Assembly (NCBI GenBank): GCA_900548635.1
Contig: URLP01000007.1
Location: 1 to 27,088, forward strand
Reading direction: 5' to 3'
Length of the DNA: 27,088 nucleotides
Source of the DNA: an uncultured Megasphaera sp.
Lineage (GTDB): Bacteria > Bacillota > Negativicutes > Veillonellales > Megasphaeraceae
Under the pieces are notes generated by a model. That model did no database searches. It was given only the letters and a program-made list of their open reading frames with translations, and was not told the DNA's origin. A program made the position numbers and the translations under genes. Positions within the stretch are counted from its first letter, which is position 1. The number at the start of each line of letters is the position of its first letter. Positions 19,805-27,088 of the stretch are shown here, in pieces.

Positions 19805-22726
19805 ATGAAATTAGAAGAAAAGCAGACGCTGCACGGCTTTGCTGTCGACCGCAGCCGCTATGTCCCGGAACTGCACAGCCAGGCTTACGAAATGCACCAC
19901 ATCCAGTCCGGTGCCCGCCTGCTCTACATCCAGAACGATGATGACAATAAAGTCTTTTCCATTTCGTTCCGCACGACGCCGTCGGACAGCACGGGCGTGC
20001 CCCATATCTGCGAACATTCGACGCTTTGCGGCTCCCGCAAGTTCCCCCTCAAGGAACCCTTCGTTGAACTCGTCAAAGGGTCCCTCAATACCTTCCTCAA
20101 TGCCATGACCTTCCCGGATAAGACGATGTATCCTGTGGCCAGCCGCAATGCAGCGGATTTCAAGAACCTCATGGACGTCTACCTTGATGCCGTCTTTTTC
20201 CCGAACATGCTCAAGGATAAACAGGTCCTCATGCAGGAAGGCTGGCACTACCACCTCGATTCAGCCGACGGCGAACTGACCTACCGCGGCGTCGTCTACA
20301 ATGAAATGAAAGGTGTCTTCTCGTCGCCGGATTCGCAGCTGGAACGGCACGTCATGGACAACCTCTTCCCGGACACGACGTACGGCGTCGAATCGGGCGG
20401 CAATCCGGACGACATCCCGAACTTGACGCAGGAAGCCTTTGCCGCCTTCCATGCCAAATACTATCATCCGTCGAACAGCTATATCTTCCTTTACGGCGAT
20501 ATGGACATCGATCAGACGCTGGACTTCATGGACAGCGAATACCTGAGCAAGTTCCACGTCCAGGCCGTCGACTCGGCCATCGGCCGTCAGAAATGCCCGG
20601 GCAGTCAGGTCAAGACCTATCCTTACGGCATCGCTACGGGCGAAAAGACAGAACACAAGACCCTGCACAGCCTGACCTACGTCATTGACGACGCCCTCGA
20701 CCCGACGGTGGCTCTGGCCTTCAAAGTCCTGACCTATGTCCTCCTGCAGTCGCCGGCAGCACCTTTGAAGAAAGCCCTCGTCGATGCGGGTCTTGGCAAG
20801 GACATTTCCGGTGATTTCCAGGACGGTATCCTGCAGCCGCTCTGGGGCATTTCCGTCAACGGTTCGGATCCGGACAAACAGGCAGAAATCATGCCTATCG
20901 TCCGCCGCGTCCTCAGTCAGATGGTCAAAGACGGCCTCGATAATACCCTGCTCACAGGCGCTTTGAACCGCACGGAATTCACCCTGCGCGAAGCGGACTT
21001 CGTCGGCCGCCCGAAGGGCCTCATCTACGGCATCCGCTGCATGGATACGTGGCTCTACGACCTGGACCCGCTGGCGTCGCTTTCCTATGAAAAATCCCTG
21101 GCCGTCCTGCGCCGCGGCATCGATGAAGGCTATTTCGAAAAGCTGATCCAGAAGTACATCCTCGACAATCCTTACTATGCTCTGGTCTCGCTGGTCCCTG
21201 AAGCGGGCCTGACGGAAAAGCACGATAAAGCCTTGGCTGAAAAACTGGCCGCCTATAAAGCCTCCCTTTCGCCGGCAGAAATCGACGCTATCGTCAAAGC
21301 GTCCCAGGACCTGCAGAAGCGCCAGGCGACGCCCGATTCGCCGGAAGCGCTGGAAACGATTCCGACCCTGACTCGCGATGATCTGGAAAAGAAAGCCGAT
21401 GCCATTGCCATGGAAAAAGAAGATATCGACGGCGTTACGGTCTGCCACGTACCGGACGAAACGAATGGCATTACCTACATCAATGCCTACTTCGACCTGC
21501 ACGGCCTGACGCGGGAAGAAATTTCCTATGCCTACTTATTGAGCGACCTCATCGGCGATATGGATACGACAGTGCATTCTTACGGCGATATCGCGTCCCT
21601 CATCGATCTCTATACCGGCGGCATCGACTATACCGTCTCGGCCTTCTCGAACCGCACGGACAACAAGGACTACATGCCTGTCTTCCGCTTCAAGGCCAAA
21701 GGGTTGACGCAGAATGTGGAAAAACTCGTCGCCCTGCTCCAAGAAATTTCCCTGCAGACGGTCTTCACCAATAAAGACCGCCTGACGGAATTGGTCGAAG
21801 AAACGAAGGCCGGTTGGGATATGGACGCCTTCCGCCGCGGCCATACGATCGTCATGCACCGCGTCCTTTCCTACGTTTCTCCTGTCGAAGCTTTCTGCGA
21901 TGCCGGCGAACTGTCGTACTACGATTTCATTACAGAAACGGCACGCCACGTCCGTACCGATGCCGAAGACATTGCGGCGAAACTCTCGGCAGTCATGAAG
22001 AAAATCTTCAGCCGCGCTGCCCTGACCCTGGAAGTGACGGCCAGCGATGAAGACTGGCAGAAAGCCAAAGAAGCCGTACAGTCATGGCTCACGGCCCTGC
22101 CGCAAGGCGAAAAGCCCCAGGGCCTGTGCGATTTTGCCCTGGAACAGAAGAACGAAGGCATTATGACCAGCGGTACGGTCCAGTACGTCGCCAAAGGCGG
22201 CAACTTCCGCGGTCACGGTTATGACTATACGGGTTCGCTCATGGTCCTCGACACGATCCTCCAGTACGGCTACTTGTGGACGAAAATCCGCGTCCAGGGC
22301 GGGGCCTACGGCGCTTTTACCCGTTTCTATGACAACGGCGACATGGTCTTCTGCTCGTACCGTGACCCGAATCTCCGCTCCAGCGTCGAAGCCTATGATG
22401 CACTGGCCGATTATCTCCAGTCCTTCGACGTCTCGGATCGGGAAATGACGAAGTACGTCATCGGTACGCTGAGCCGCATCGATATTCCTTTGACGCCGTC
22501 CCTGCGCGGTGAAAAGGCCATGACCCGCTACTTTACGGGCACGACCCAGGCCATTGCCCAGCAGCGTCGTGACCAGCTCCTGGCGACGACGGCTGCCGAC
22601 ATCCGCGCCCTGGCAGCGCGCATCCGCGCCGTCATGGACGATAACAACGTCTGCGTCATGGGTAGTGAAGCCAAGATCCGCGAAGCGAAGGACCTCTTTA
22701 AGAACCTCGTTTCTCTGCCGGATTAG
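19805..22726 (+). CDS. M16C zinc metalloprotease (PreP/insulinase family)
   Basis: 973 residues, the usual length for the PreP-like M16C group. The inverted zinc motif HxxEH is H67-I-C-E70-H71, and the third ligand is E167 in VVYNEMKGVFSS, 96 residues after H71. This matches the plant/human PreP layout (H77, E80, H81, E177 from memory). The family forms a two-halved chamber that degrades peptides up to about 65 residues; the central linker region (about residues 480-540) is Lys/Glu-rich as expected. With no signal peptide it is cytosolic. AAGGAG precedes the ATG. gluQ follows almost immediately, so the two are likely co-transcribed. Confidence 0.93.
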   Translation: MKLEEKQTLHGFAVDRSRYVPELHSQAYEMHHIQSGARLLYIQNDDDNKVFSISFRTTPSDSTGVPHICEHSTLCGSRKFPLKEPFVELVKGSLNTFLNAMTFPDKTMYPVASRNAADFKNLMDVYLDAVFFPNMLKDKQVLMQEGWHYHLDSADGELTYRGVVYNEMKGVFSSPDSQLERHVMDNLFPDTTYGVESGGNPDDIPNLTQEAFAAFHAKYYHPSNSYIFLYGDMDIDQTLDFMDSEYLSKFHVQAVDSAIGRQKCPGSQVKTYPYGIATGEKTEHKTLHSLTYVIDDALDPTVALAFKVLTYVLLQSPAAPLKKALVDAGLGKDISGDFQDGILQPLWGISVNGSDPDKQAEIMPIVRRVLSQMVKDGLDNTLLTGALNRTEFTLREADFVGRPKGLIYGIRCMDTWLYDLDPLASLSYEKSLAVLRRGIDEGYFEKLIQKYILDNPYYALVSLVPEAGLTEKHDKALAEKLAAYKASLSPAEIDAIVKASQDLQKRQATPDSPEALETIPTLTRDDLEKKADAIAMEKEDIDGVTVCHVPDETNGITYINAYFDLHGLTREEISYAYLLSDLIGDMDTTVHSYGDIASLIDLYTGGIDYTVSAFSNRTDNKDYMPVFRFKAKGLTQNVEKLVALLQEISLQTVFTNKDRLTELVEETKAGWDMDAFRRGHTIVMHRVLSYVSPVEAFCDAGELSYYDFITETARHVRTDAEDIAAKLSAVMKKIFSRAALTLEVTASDEDWQKAKEAVQSWLTALPQGEKPQGLCDFALEQKNEGIMTSGTVQYVAKGGNFRGHGYDYTGSLMVLDTILQYGYLWTKIRVQGGAYGAFTRFYDNGDMVFCSYRDPNLRSSVEAYDALADYLQSFDVSDREMTKYVIGTLSRIDIPLTPSLRGEKAMTRYFTGTTQAIAQQRRDQLLATTAADIRALAARIRAVMDDNNVCVMGSEAKIREAKDLFKNLVSLPD

Positions 22727-22738
22727 GATGTGAGCACG

Positions 22739-23680
22739 ATGCGGGGACGTTTTGCACCGAGCCCGACGGGTTATCTTCACCTCGGCAATGTCTGGTCGGC
22801 CTTTTTGGCCTGGCTCCAGGTACGGCAGGCCGGCGGCACGCTGGTACTGCGTATCGAAGACATCGATGAACAGCGCTCGAAGCCGCTCTTTGCCAAAGCC
22901 CTGATGGAAGATCTGCACTGGCTCGGTCTCGACTGGGACGAAGGGCCTGATAAAGGCGGTCCCTTCGGCCCGTACATCCAGCAGGAACGCTATGACCATT
23001 ATGCGGCGGCCTTGGAAAAACTGAAGCGCCTGGGACTGCTTTACCCGTGCTACTGCAGCCGCGCCCGCCTGCAGGCCATCGGCGCGCCCCATGCCGGCGA
23101 GCATACGGTCTACGACGGTCACTGCTACGGCCTGAGCGAAAGAGAGCGGCAGAAAATGACCAAGAAGCCGTCCTGGCGGGTCCACGTGCCGCGGCGGACG
23201 ATTTCCTTTACGGATACGGTCTATGGGCCTTTTGAGGAAGAGCTGACGCGCTGCTGCGGCGACTTCGTTGTCCGCCGGGCGGACGATATGTACGCCTATC
23301 AGCTGGCCGTTTCCGTCGATGACGGCGCCATGGCTATCAGCCATGTCCTGCGCGGCGAAGACCTCCTTTCTTCGACGGCACAGCAGATCTGGCTCATCGA
23401 GACCCTTGGCTATGAGCCGCCCAGTTATACGCACGTGCCCATGCTCATCGACACGGCAGGCAACCGCCTTTCCAAGCGCCAGCACGGCATTACCGTCCGC
23501 AGCCTGCGACAGCAGGGCGTCACGGCAGAAGCCATCCTTTCCCACCTGGCCTATGCCGGCGGCCTCGTGACGGAAAGCCGGATTTACAGCCTCGAAGAAC
23601 TCGTGCAGCAGTGCGATTTTAAGCGCCTGCGGCGGGAACCTATCGTCATTCGGCCGGATAGTTTTTCAAAAAAAGTTTGA
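22739..23680 (+). CDS. gluQ: Glutamyl-Q tRNA(Asp) synthetase
   Basis: 313 residues from the ATG at 22739 (AGGA 10 bases upstream); an in-frame GTG at 22730 is possible but badly spaced. It is a GluRS catalytic core without an anticodon-binding domain. RGRFAPSPTGYLHLGN carries the class I HIGH-type motif, LVLRIEDID follows, and LSKRQHG is the KMSKS equivalent. Cysteines in YPCYCSR and DGHCYG form the zinc site of GluQ. The enzyme activates glutamate without tRNA and attaches it to queuosine-34 of tRNA-Asp. The missing C-terminal domain separates it from GltX. Its stop codon lies within heptad element D. Confidence 0.93.
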   Translation: MRGRFAPSPTGYLHLGNVWSAFLAWLQVRQAGGTLVLRIEDIDEQRSKPLFAKALMEDLHWLGLDWDEGPDKGGPFGPYIQQERYDHYAAALEKLKRLGLLYPCYCSRARLQAIGAPHAGEHTVYDGHCYGLSERERQKMTKKPSWRVHVPRRTISFTDTVYGPFEEELTRCCGDFVVRRADDMYAYQLAVSVDDGAMAISHVLRGEDLLSSTAQQIWLIETLGYEPPSYTHVPMLIDTAGNRLSKRQHGITVRSLRQQGVTAEAILSHLAYAGGLVTESRIYSLEELVQQCDFKRLRREPIVIRPDSFSKKV

Positions 23681-23759
23681 CGTTTGATGTTTGACGTTTG
23701 ATGTGATAGGGGATAAAAATTTACCTTCTGCATCAAACATCAAACCCGCAGCATCAAAC
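23675..23759. repeat. Inverted heptanucleotide repeat element D
   Basis: The left arm is four heptads in register from 23675, alternating GTTTGAC and GTTTGAT. The right arm is ATCAAAC (23732), ATCAAAC (23739), CCGCAGC (23746) and ATCAAAC (23753). The arms are complementary and separated by about 27 bases. As in element A, the third heptad of the right arm is the variant one. The gluQ stop codon lies in the left arm, and a terminator follows at 23766. Confidence 0.8.
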
Positions 23760-23765
23760 TTACGA

Positions 23766-23820
23766 AAGGGATTGTTGACTGATGGAGAAATCCTTCAGGC
23801 AACAATCCCTTCTTTTTTTT
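23766..23820 (+). terminator. gluQ terminator
   Basis: AAGGGATTGTTG (23766-23777) pairs with CAACAATCCCTT (23800-23811). The inner CTGA-GGA/TCC-TCAG arms extend the stem, and a long T-tract follows (23813-23820). Confidence 0.9.
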
Positions 23821-23829
23821 GCCAGCGTG

Positions 23830-23859
23830 TTGTCACAGCGTGTGGAAATGTGGTAAAAT
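23830..23859 (+). promoter_or_regulatory. mraZ (dcw cluster) promoter
   Basis: TTGTCA (23830-23835), an 18-base spacer and TAAAAT (23854-23859) with an extended TGG. It overlaps the MraZ-type repeats at 23840-23872. Confidence 0.7.
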
Positions 23860-23872
23860 GTGGTGAAAAGTG
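23840..23872 (+). promoter_or_regulatory. mraZ: MraZ operator repeats
   Basis: GTG triplets start at 23840, 23850, 23860 and 23870, exactly 10 bases apart and each followed by A/T-rich sequence (GTGTGGAAAT, GTGGTAAAAT, GTGGTGAAAA). MraZ proteins of other bacteria bind such 10-bp-spaced GTG-containing direct repeats in their own promoter, so autoregulation of the cluster is likely. Confidence 0.75.
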
Positions 23873-23889
23873 AAAGGAGTGGCGGCCTT

Positions 23890-24330
23890 ATGTTTATGGG
23901 GGAATACGAACATACCATTGACGCCAAGGGCCGCGTTATTTTGCCTGTCAAATTTCGGGACGAACTGGGGCCAAAGTTCGTCGTTACCCGCGGTTTGGAA
24001 GGCTGCCTTTCTGTCTACACGATGGAGGCGTGGATGCGTTTGGCCGGGAGCCTGAAAAAGCTCCGGGCTTCGAAAGAAAATGTCCGCGCCTTTAAGCGCT
24101 TTGTCTTCGGCAGCGCTGCCGAAGTAGAATTTGATAAACAAGGCCGCATCCTTATTCCAGCGACATTGCGGGCCTATGCCAAACTGACTAAGGATGTGAC
24201 TGTCCTGGGGACAGGGGATAAAGTCGAAATCTGGAGCACAGAAGCCTATGCAGCCTACGCCGCCAAGACCGTACCTGCCATGGAAGAAATTGCCGAAAGC
24301 CTCGACGATTCCCTGGACTTGGACTTTTAG
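23890..24330 (+). CDS. mraZ: MraZ transcriptional regulator
   Basis: 146 residues with two SpoVT/AbrB-like (MraZ) domains: MFMGEYEHTIDAKGRVILPVKFRDEL at the N-terminus and AAEVEFDKQGRILIPATLRAYA at about residues 76-97. Each carries the DxxGR signature used for DNA contact. The start at 23890 gives the family-standard MFMGEY, with AAAGGAG upstream. MraZ controls the division and cell-wall cluster from its promoter, and matching repeats lie at 23840-23872. rsmH starts eight bases after its stop codon. Confidence 0.97.
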   Translation: MFMGEYEHTIDAKGRVILPVKFRDELGPKFVVTRGLEGCLSVYTMEAWMRLAGSLKKLRASKENVRAFKRFVFGSAAEVEFDKQGRILIPATLRAYAKLTKDVTVLGTGDKVEIWSTEAYAAYAAKTVPAMEEIAESLDDSLDLDF

Positions 24331-24338
24331 GAGGAATT

Positions 24339-25271
24339 ATGAATTTTCATCACGTCAGTGTACTGCGTAAAGAAACGATCGACAACTTAATTACCGATCC
24401 TGACGGAATTTATGTCGATTGTACACTGGGCGGCGGCGGTCATTCCAAGATGCTGGCAGACCGCCTGACAGCAAATGCGACCCTCATCGGCCTTGATCAG
24501 GACGAGGATGCCATCGCAGCGGCGACAGAACGCCTGAAGGATACAGCCTGCAAACGCATCCTTGTACAGCGCAACTTCCGTTATCTGCCGGACGTCCTTG
24601 ATGAGCTGGGAATCCCTGCCGTCGACGGTGTCATGTTCGATCTCGGCGTTTCCAGCTATCAGCTCGACACGCCGGAACGGGGCTTTTCCTATATGCAGGA
24701 CGGCCCCCTCGATATGCGTATGGACCGCGATCAAAAGCGCAGTGCTTACGATATCGTCAACGGCTACAGCCAGGCGGACCTTTACCGCATCATCAAGACC
24801 TACGGTGAAGAACGCTGGGCGAAGCGCATCGCCGCCTTCATCGTCGAGGCGCGGCGGGAAAAGCCGCTACAGCGGACGGAAGAACTGGTCCGGGTCATCA
24901 AGAAGGCCATTCCTGCCGGTGCCCGCAAAGACGGGCCTCATCCGGCGAAACGGACTTTCCAGGCAATCCGCATCGAAGTCAACGATGAATTGGGAATCCT
25001 TCACGATTCCCTGGAGCAGGCGGCACAGCGCCTGAAGCCTGGCGGTCATATCTGCGTCATTACCTTCCACTCCCTGGAAGACCGTATTACCAAACAGACG
25101 CTGAAACTTTTGTCGACGGACTGTATCTGCCCGCCGGACATGCCGATTTGTACGTGCCATCATCATGCCATCCTAAAAGCGAAGCGCCAGCCTATCCTGC
25201 CCTCACAGGAAGAACTGGACATGAATCCGCGGGCTCGCAGTGCGAAGCTCCGCGTGGGTATCCGTAAATAA
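24339..25271 (+). CDS. rsmH: 16S rRNA (cytosine(1402)-N4)-methyltransferase
   Basis: 310 residues, standard for RsmH (MraW). FHHVSVLRKETID at the N-terminus is followed by the SAM-binding motif DCTLGGGGHS (residues 27-36), FDLGVSSYQLDTPERGFSY (about residues 103-121) and the catalytic-loop region CVITFHSLEDR near residue 246. NPRARSAKLR ends the protein as in most homologues. It N4-methylates C1402 in the ribosomal P site. AGGAGG precedes the start, and it is the second gene of the dcw cluster. Confidence 0.97.
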   Translation: MNFHHVSVLRKETIDNLITDPDGIYVDCTLGGGGHSKMLADRLTANATLIGLDQDEDAIAAATERLKDTACKRILVQRNFRYLPDVLDELGIPAVDGVMFDLGVSSYQLDTPERGFSYMQDGPLDMRMDRDQKRSAYDIVNGYSQADLYRIIKTYGEERWAKRIAAFIVEARREKPLQRTEELVRVIKKAIPAGARKDGPHPAKRTFQAIRIEVNDELGILHDSLEQAAQRLKPGGHICVITFHSLEDRITKQTLKLLSTDCICPPDMPICTCHHHAILKAKRQPILPSQEELDMNPRARSAKLRVGIRK

Positions 25272-25294
25272 CCGAAGCGGTACCCGGCTATATC

Positions 25295-25684
25295 ATGGAA
25301 ATGGATGTGTTGCGTATGCTGGCAAGGAAGGCCGGAAATATTAATGATGACAAAAGCATACCCTTATGGCGGACGGCTGCCCTGCAGGCGATTCGTCGGG
25401 GAGCGCTTTACGTCCTGATTCCGATTGGCATGATTGCAGTGATCGTAATCATTTCCAATCTCCTCACGTCCCTGGCCTATCAACAGAGCGGCGAACTGAT
25501 GGAAGTAAAGAGCCAGACGCAGCAGCTGCAGCGTGAAAACGATGAACTGCGCGTCGAGATTTCCAAATTGGAGACACCTGAACGAATTTACACGACAGCG
25601 ACACAACGACTGGGAATGGTAGCACCGTCACGGGTCCTTTACGGGAATCAAACGGATCAGGCCGCAAAAGGGAAACGTCGATAA
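25295..25684 (+). CDS. ftsL: FtsL-like cell division protein
   Basis: 129 residues: a cytoplasmic N-terminal ~37 residues, one transmembrane helix (about 38-58) and a coiled coil (about 62-95, SQTQQLQRENDELRVEISKLE) ending in the family-like RIYTTATQRLGM. This is the FtsL/DivIC bitopic divisome fold. Position directly after rsmH identifies it as FtsL. The start is uncertain, since ATGs at 25295, 25301 and 25316 are all in frame with only weak ribosome binding sites. ftsI/pbp would normally follow but does not here. Confidence 0.85.
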   Translation: MEMDVLRMLARKAGNINDDKSIPLWRTAALQAIRRGALYVLIPIGMIAVIVIISNLLTSLAYQQSGELMEVKSQTQQLQRENDELRVEISKLETPERIYTTATQRLGMVAPSRVLYGNQTDQAAKGKRR

Positions 25685-25697
25685 TTGCTTAACCAGA

Positions 25698-25740
25698 GAG
25701 GTCGACGCACTTCGTGCGACGGCCTCATTGTTATTTATCT
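25698..25740 (+). terminator. Hairpin between ftsL and murE (possible terminator)
   Basis: GAGG...CCTC with inner CGCAC and GTGCG around a TTC loop makes a strong hairpin at about 25698-25727. Only a broken T-rich stretch follows (about 25728-25740), so termination may be partial. Its loop-proximal sequence resembles the hairpins at 328-349 and 6240-6267. Confidence 0.6.
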
Positions 25741-25781
25741 TATAGAGCATAGAACTGAACAATCAAGGAGGACCTATTATC

Positions 25782-26936
25782 ATGACCAAAACGGTAGGAG
25801 AACTTTGTAAGCAGATCAAAGGCATTTATAATCTCAACGGCAGTGCCGATACGGTGATTACCGGCATTTCGTCGGATTCTCGCCAGATTGAAGACGGCTA
25901 TCTCTTCGTCTGCATCGCCGGTGTCCATGTCGACGGCGCAGCCTTTGCTGCCCAGGCTGTCGAAAAAGGGGCGGCTGCTGTCCTGACGACGAAGCACCTG
26001 GACCTGCCGCAGCGTACCGTCCAGATCCTGGTCCCGGATATCCACCATGCCCTGGAAGACATGGTTCCTTTCTTTTATGATTATCCGGGCCGCAAGATGC
26101 GCATGATCGGCGTCACCGGCACGAACGGCAAGACGACGACGACGCACATCATCGCCCATATCCTGCGTGCCGCCGGCTATCATGTCGGCGTCATCGGCAC
26201 GATCCACGCCCTCATCGACGACGAAGAACTGCCGATCCACAACACGACGCCGGATGTCGTCGAACTCCAGCACTTCCTGGCCATGATGTATGAAAAGGGC
26301 ATGACCCACGTCGTCATGGAAGTGTCGAGCCATGCCCTTGCCTTGAACCGCGTGGCCGGCATCGAATACGACACGGCGGTCTTCACGAATCTTACGCAGG
26401 ACCACCTCGATTTTCACAAGACCATGGAAAACTACGTCGCTGCCAAAGCTAAGCTCTTCCAGAGCCTGAGCCAGGCCGACCATGTCAAGGACAACAAGAC
26501 GGCTGTCGTCAATATCGACGACCCCTGGTCGAAGGACATCCTCAAAGCCTGCCACTGCAAGGTTCTGACGTACGGTGTCGAAAAGGATGCGGATCTCAAG
26601 GGCTCGAACCTGAAAGTCGAATTGAAGAAATCGTCCTTCGATGTCGTCGGCCCCTTCGTCAATGTCCATCTGAACATGAACATTACGGGTCTCTTCAATG
26701 TCTATAATACATTGGCCGCCATCGGTGCGGCCCATGCCGAAGGCGTCGACGAAGCGACCATCGACAAGGCCATCCAGACCTTCCATTCCGTACCGGGCCG
26801 CTTCGAACTCGTCGAAGCCGGTCAGGACTTCGCCATCGTCGTCGACTACTCGCATACGCCGGACAGCCTGCAGAAGGCCCTGGAAACGGCGCGGGCCATG
26901 AAGCCGAAGCGCATCATCGCCGTCTTCGGCTGCGGC
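25782..26936 (+). CDS. murE: UDP-N-acetylmuramyl-tripeptide synthetase, 3' end replaced
   Basis: 385 recognisable residues from the ATG at 25782 behind AAGGAGG. MurE adds the third amino acid to UDP-MurNAc-L-Ala-D-Glu. Visible parts are the N-terminal domain (SSDSRQIEDGYLFVCIAG), the P-loop TGTNGKTTT at residues 112-120, NTTPD, the MurE motif MEVSSHAL, FTNLTQDHLDFH, the GLFNVYN hinge and the start of the ligand domain (VPGRFE, VDYSHTPDSL, IIAVFGCG). After FGCG a MurE would read G-D-R-D; here it becomes an unrelated glycine-rich reading frame. The domain that selects meso-DAP or Lys is therefore missing, and specificity cannot be read. The frame stays open to the window end. Confidence 0.9.
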
Positions 26937-27088
26937 GCGGGATACGGAGCCTCCGGCGGAGGCGGGGCTGGAGGAAACTCTGGCAACAATCTCGGAACTC
27001 CTGGGGGTGATGCAGAAGTCGGAAGTGTGCGCTTAAGCATCACAACAGGATACATAAACGCATTTGTGTACCCAAACAAGGGGGGAAC
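26937..27088 (+). other. Foreign-looking glycine-rich segment at the window end
   Basis: The murE frame continues without a stop as GYGASGGGGAGGNSGNN, then a hydrophobic/Ser-Thr part (SVRLSITTGYINAFVYPN). This is not a Mur ligase sequence and resembles glycine-rich phage tail or surface proteins. Codons such as GGA, ACA, ATA and TTA dominate here, whereas the preceding genes use GGC, ACG/ACC, ATC and CTC/CTG. The segment probably comes from another molecule (a chimeric contig end). True recombination cannot be excluded from sequence alone. Confidence 0.65.

Noticed and set aside
20261..21502. 413-codon open frame opposite the M16C protease
   Set aside because: Antisense shadow of a clear zinc protease; no ribosome binding site, motif or context.
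22082..23545. 487-codon open frame on the minus strand across the protease end and gluQ
   Set aside because: It lies opposite two well-identified genes, has shadow composition (Arg/Val/Asp-rich with no domain) and arises from the strong codon bias of the plus-strand genes.
23675..23759. CRISPR array
   Set aside because: The repeats are only 7 bases, contiguous without spacers and inverted between arms; no cas genes are present.
25740..26855. 371-codon open frame opposite murE
   Set aside because: Shadow of MurE. The composition is Asp/Val/Arg-rich and no family is recognisable.

Overview
The window is about 27 kb of a GC-rich, gene-dense Firmicute-type chromosome. Short intergenic gaps, strong purine-rich ribosome binding sites, consensus sigma-A-like promoters, a biotin carrier protein of the decarboxylase type, AlsS-like acetolactate synthase and an mraZ-rsmH-ftsL-murE cluster together suggest a Negativicute, most likely Megasphaera or a close relative. 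The genus is inference; no marker gene here settles it. I see no rRNA, tRNA, CRISPR array, transposase or integrase, and most of the window reads as ordinary core genome.

Layout. 1-234: end of a biotin carboxyl carrier protein. 364-768 (-): FlK-like hotdog thioesterase. 1090-1767: secreted protein of unknown function. 1812-3467 (-): acetolactate synthase, divergent from 3575-4000 (DUF523) and lepB (4063-4623). 4644-5762: a preQ1-I-type riboswitch with a terminator, then queT and queF. 5831-6217: small secreted protein. 6283-7389 (-): membrane acyltransferase. 7479-12075: a seven-gene run from one consensus promoter (ECF S-like membrane protein, DUF3592-like protein, folE, folB, folK, response regulator, histidine kinase), all nearly touching or overlapping. 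12157-13924 (-): small protein, metallophosphoesterase, GalT/HIT-like protein. 14031-16554: deoD, amidohydrolase, queD, queE. 16569-18892 (-): exonuclease, a 42-residue membrane peptide and an aldehyde dehydrogenase. 19098-23680: HAD phosphatase, M16C protease, gluQ. 23890 to the end: the start of the division and cell-wall cluster.

Three separate loci serve one modified base. queT and queF under the riboswitch import a queuosine precursor and reduce preQ0. queD and queE make CDG from the FolE product. gluQ glutamylates queuosine in tRNA-Asp. FolE therefore links the folate genes to queuosine.

The two most unusual signals are not genes. First, several intergenic spots carry degenerate tandem heptanucleotide repeats kept in a strict 7-base register, often as two inverted arms and mostly placed at or just after a stop codon. 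Second, the last ~150 bases do not continue murE. At about 26937 the sequence switches in frame to an unrelated glycine-rich reading frame with different codon use, most simply a chimeric contig end.
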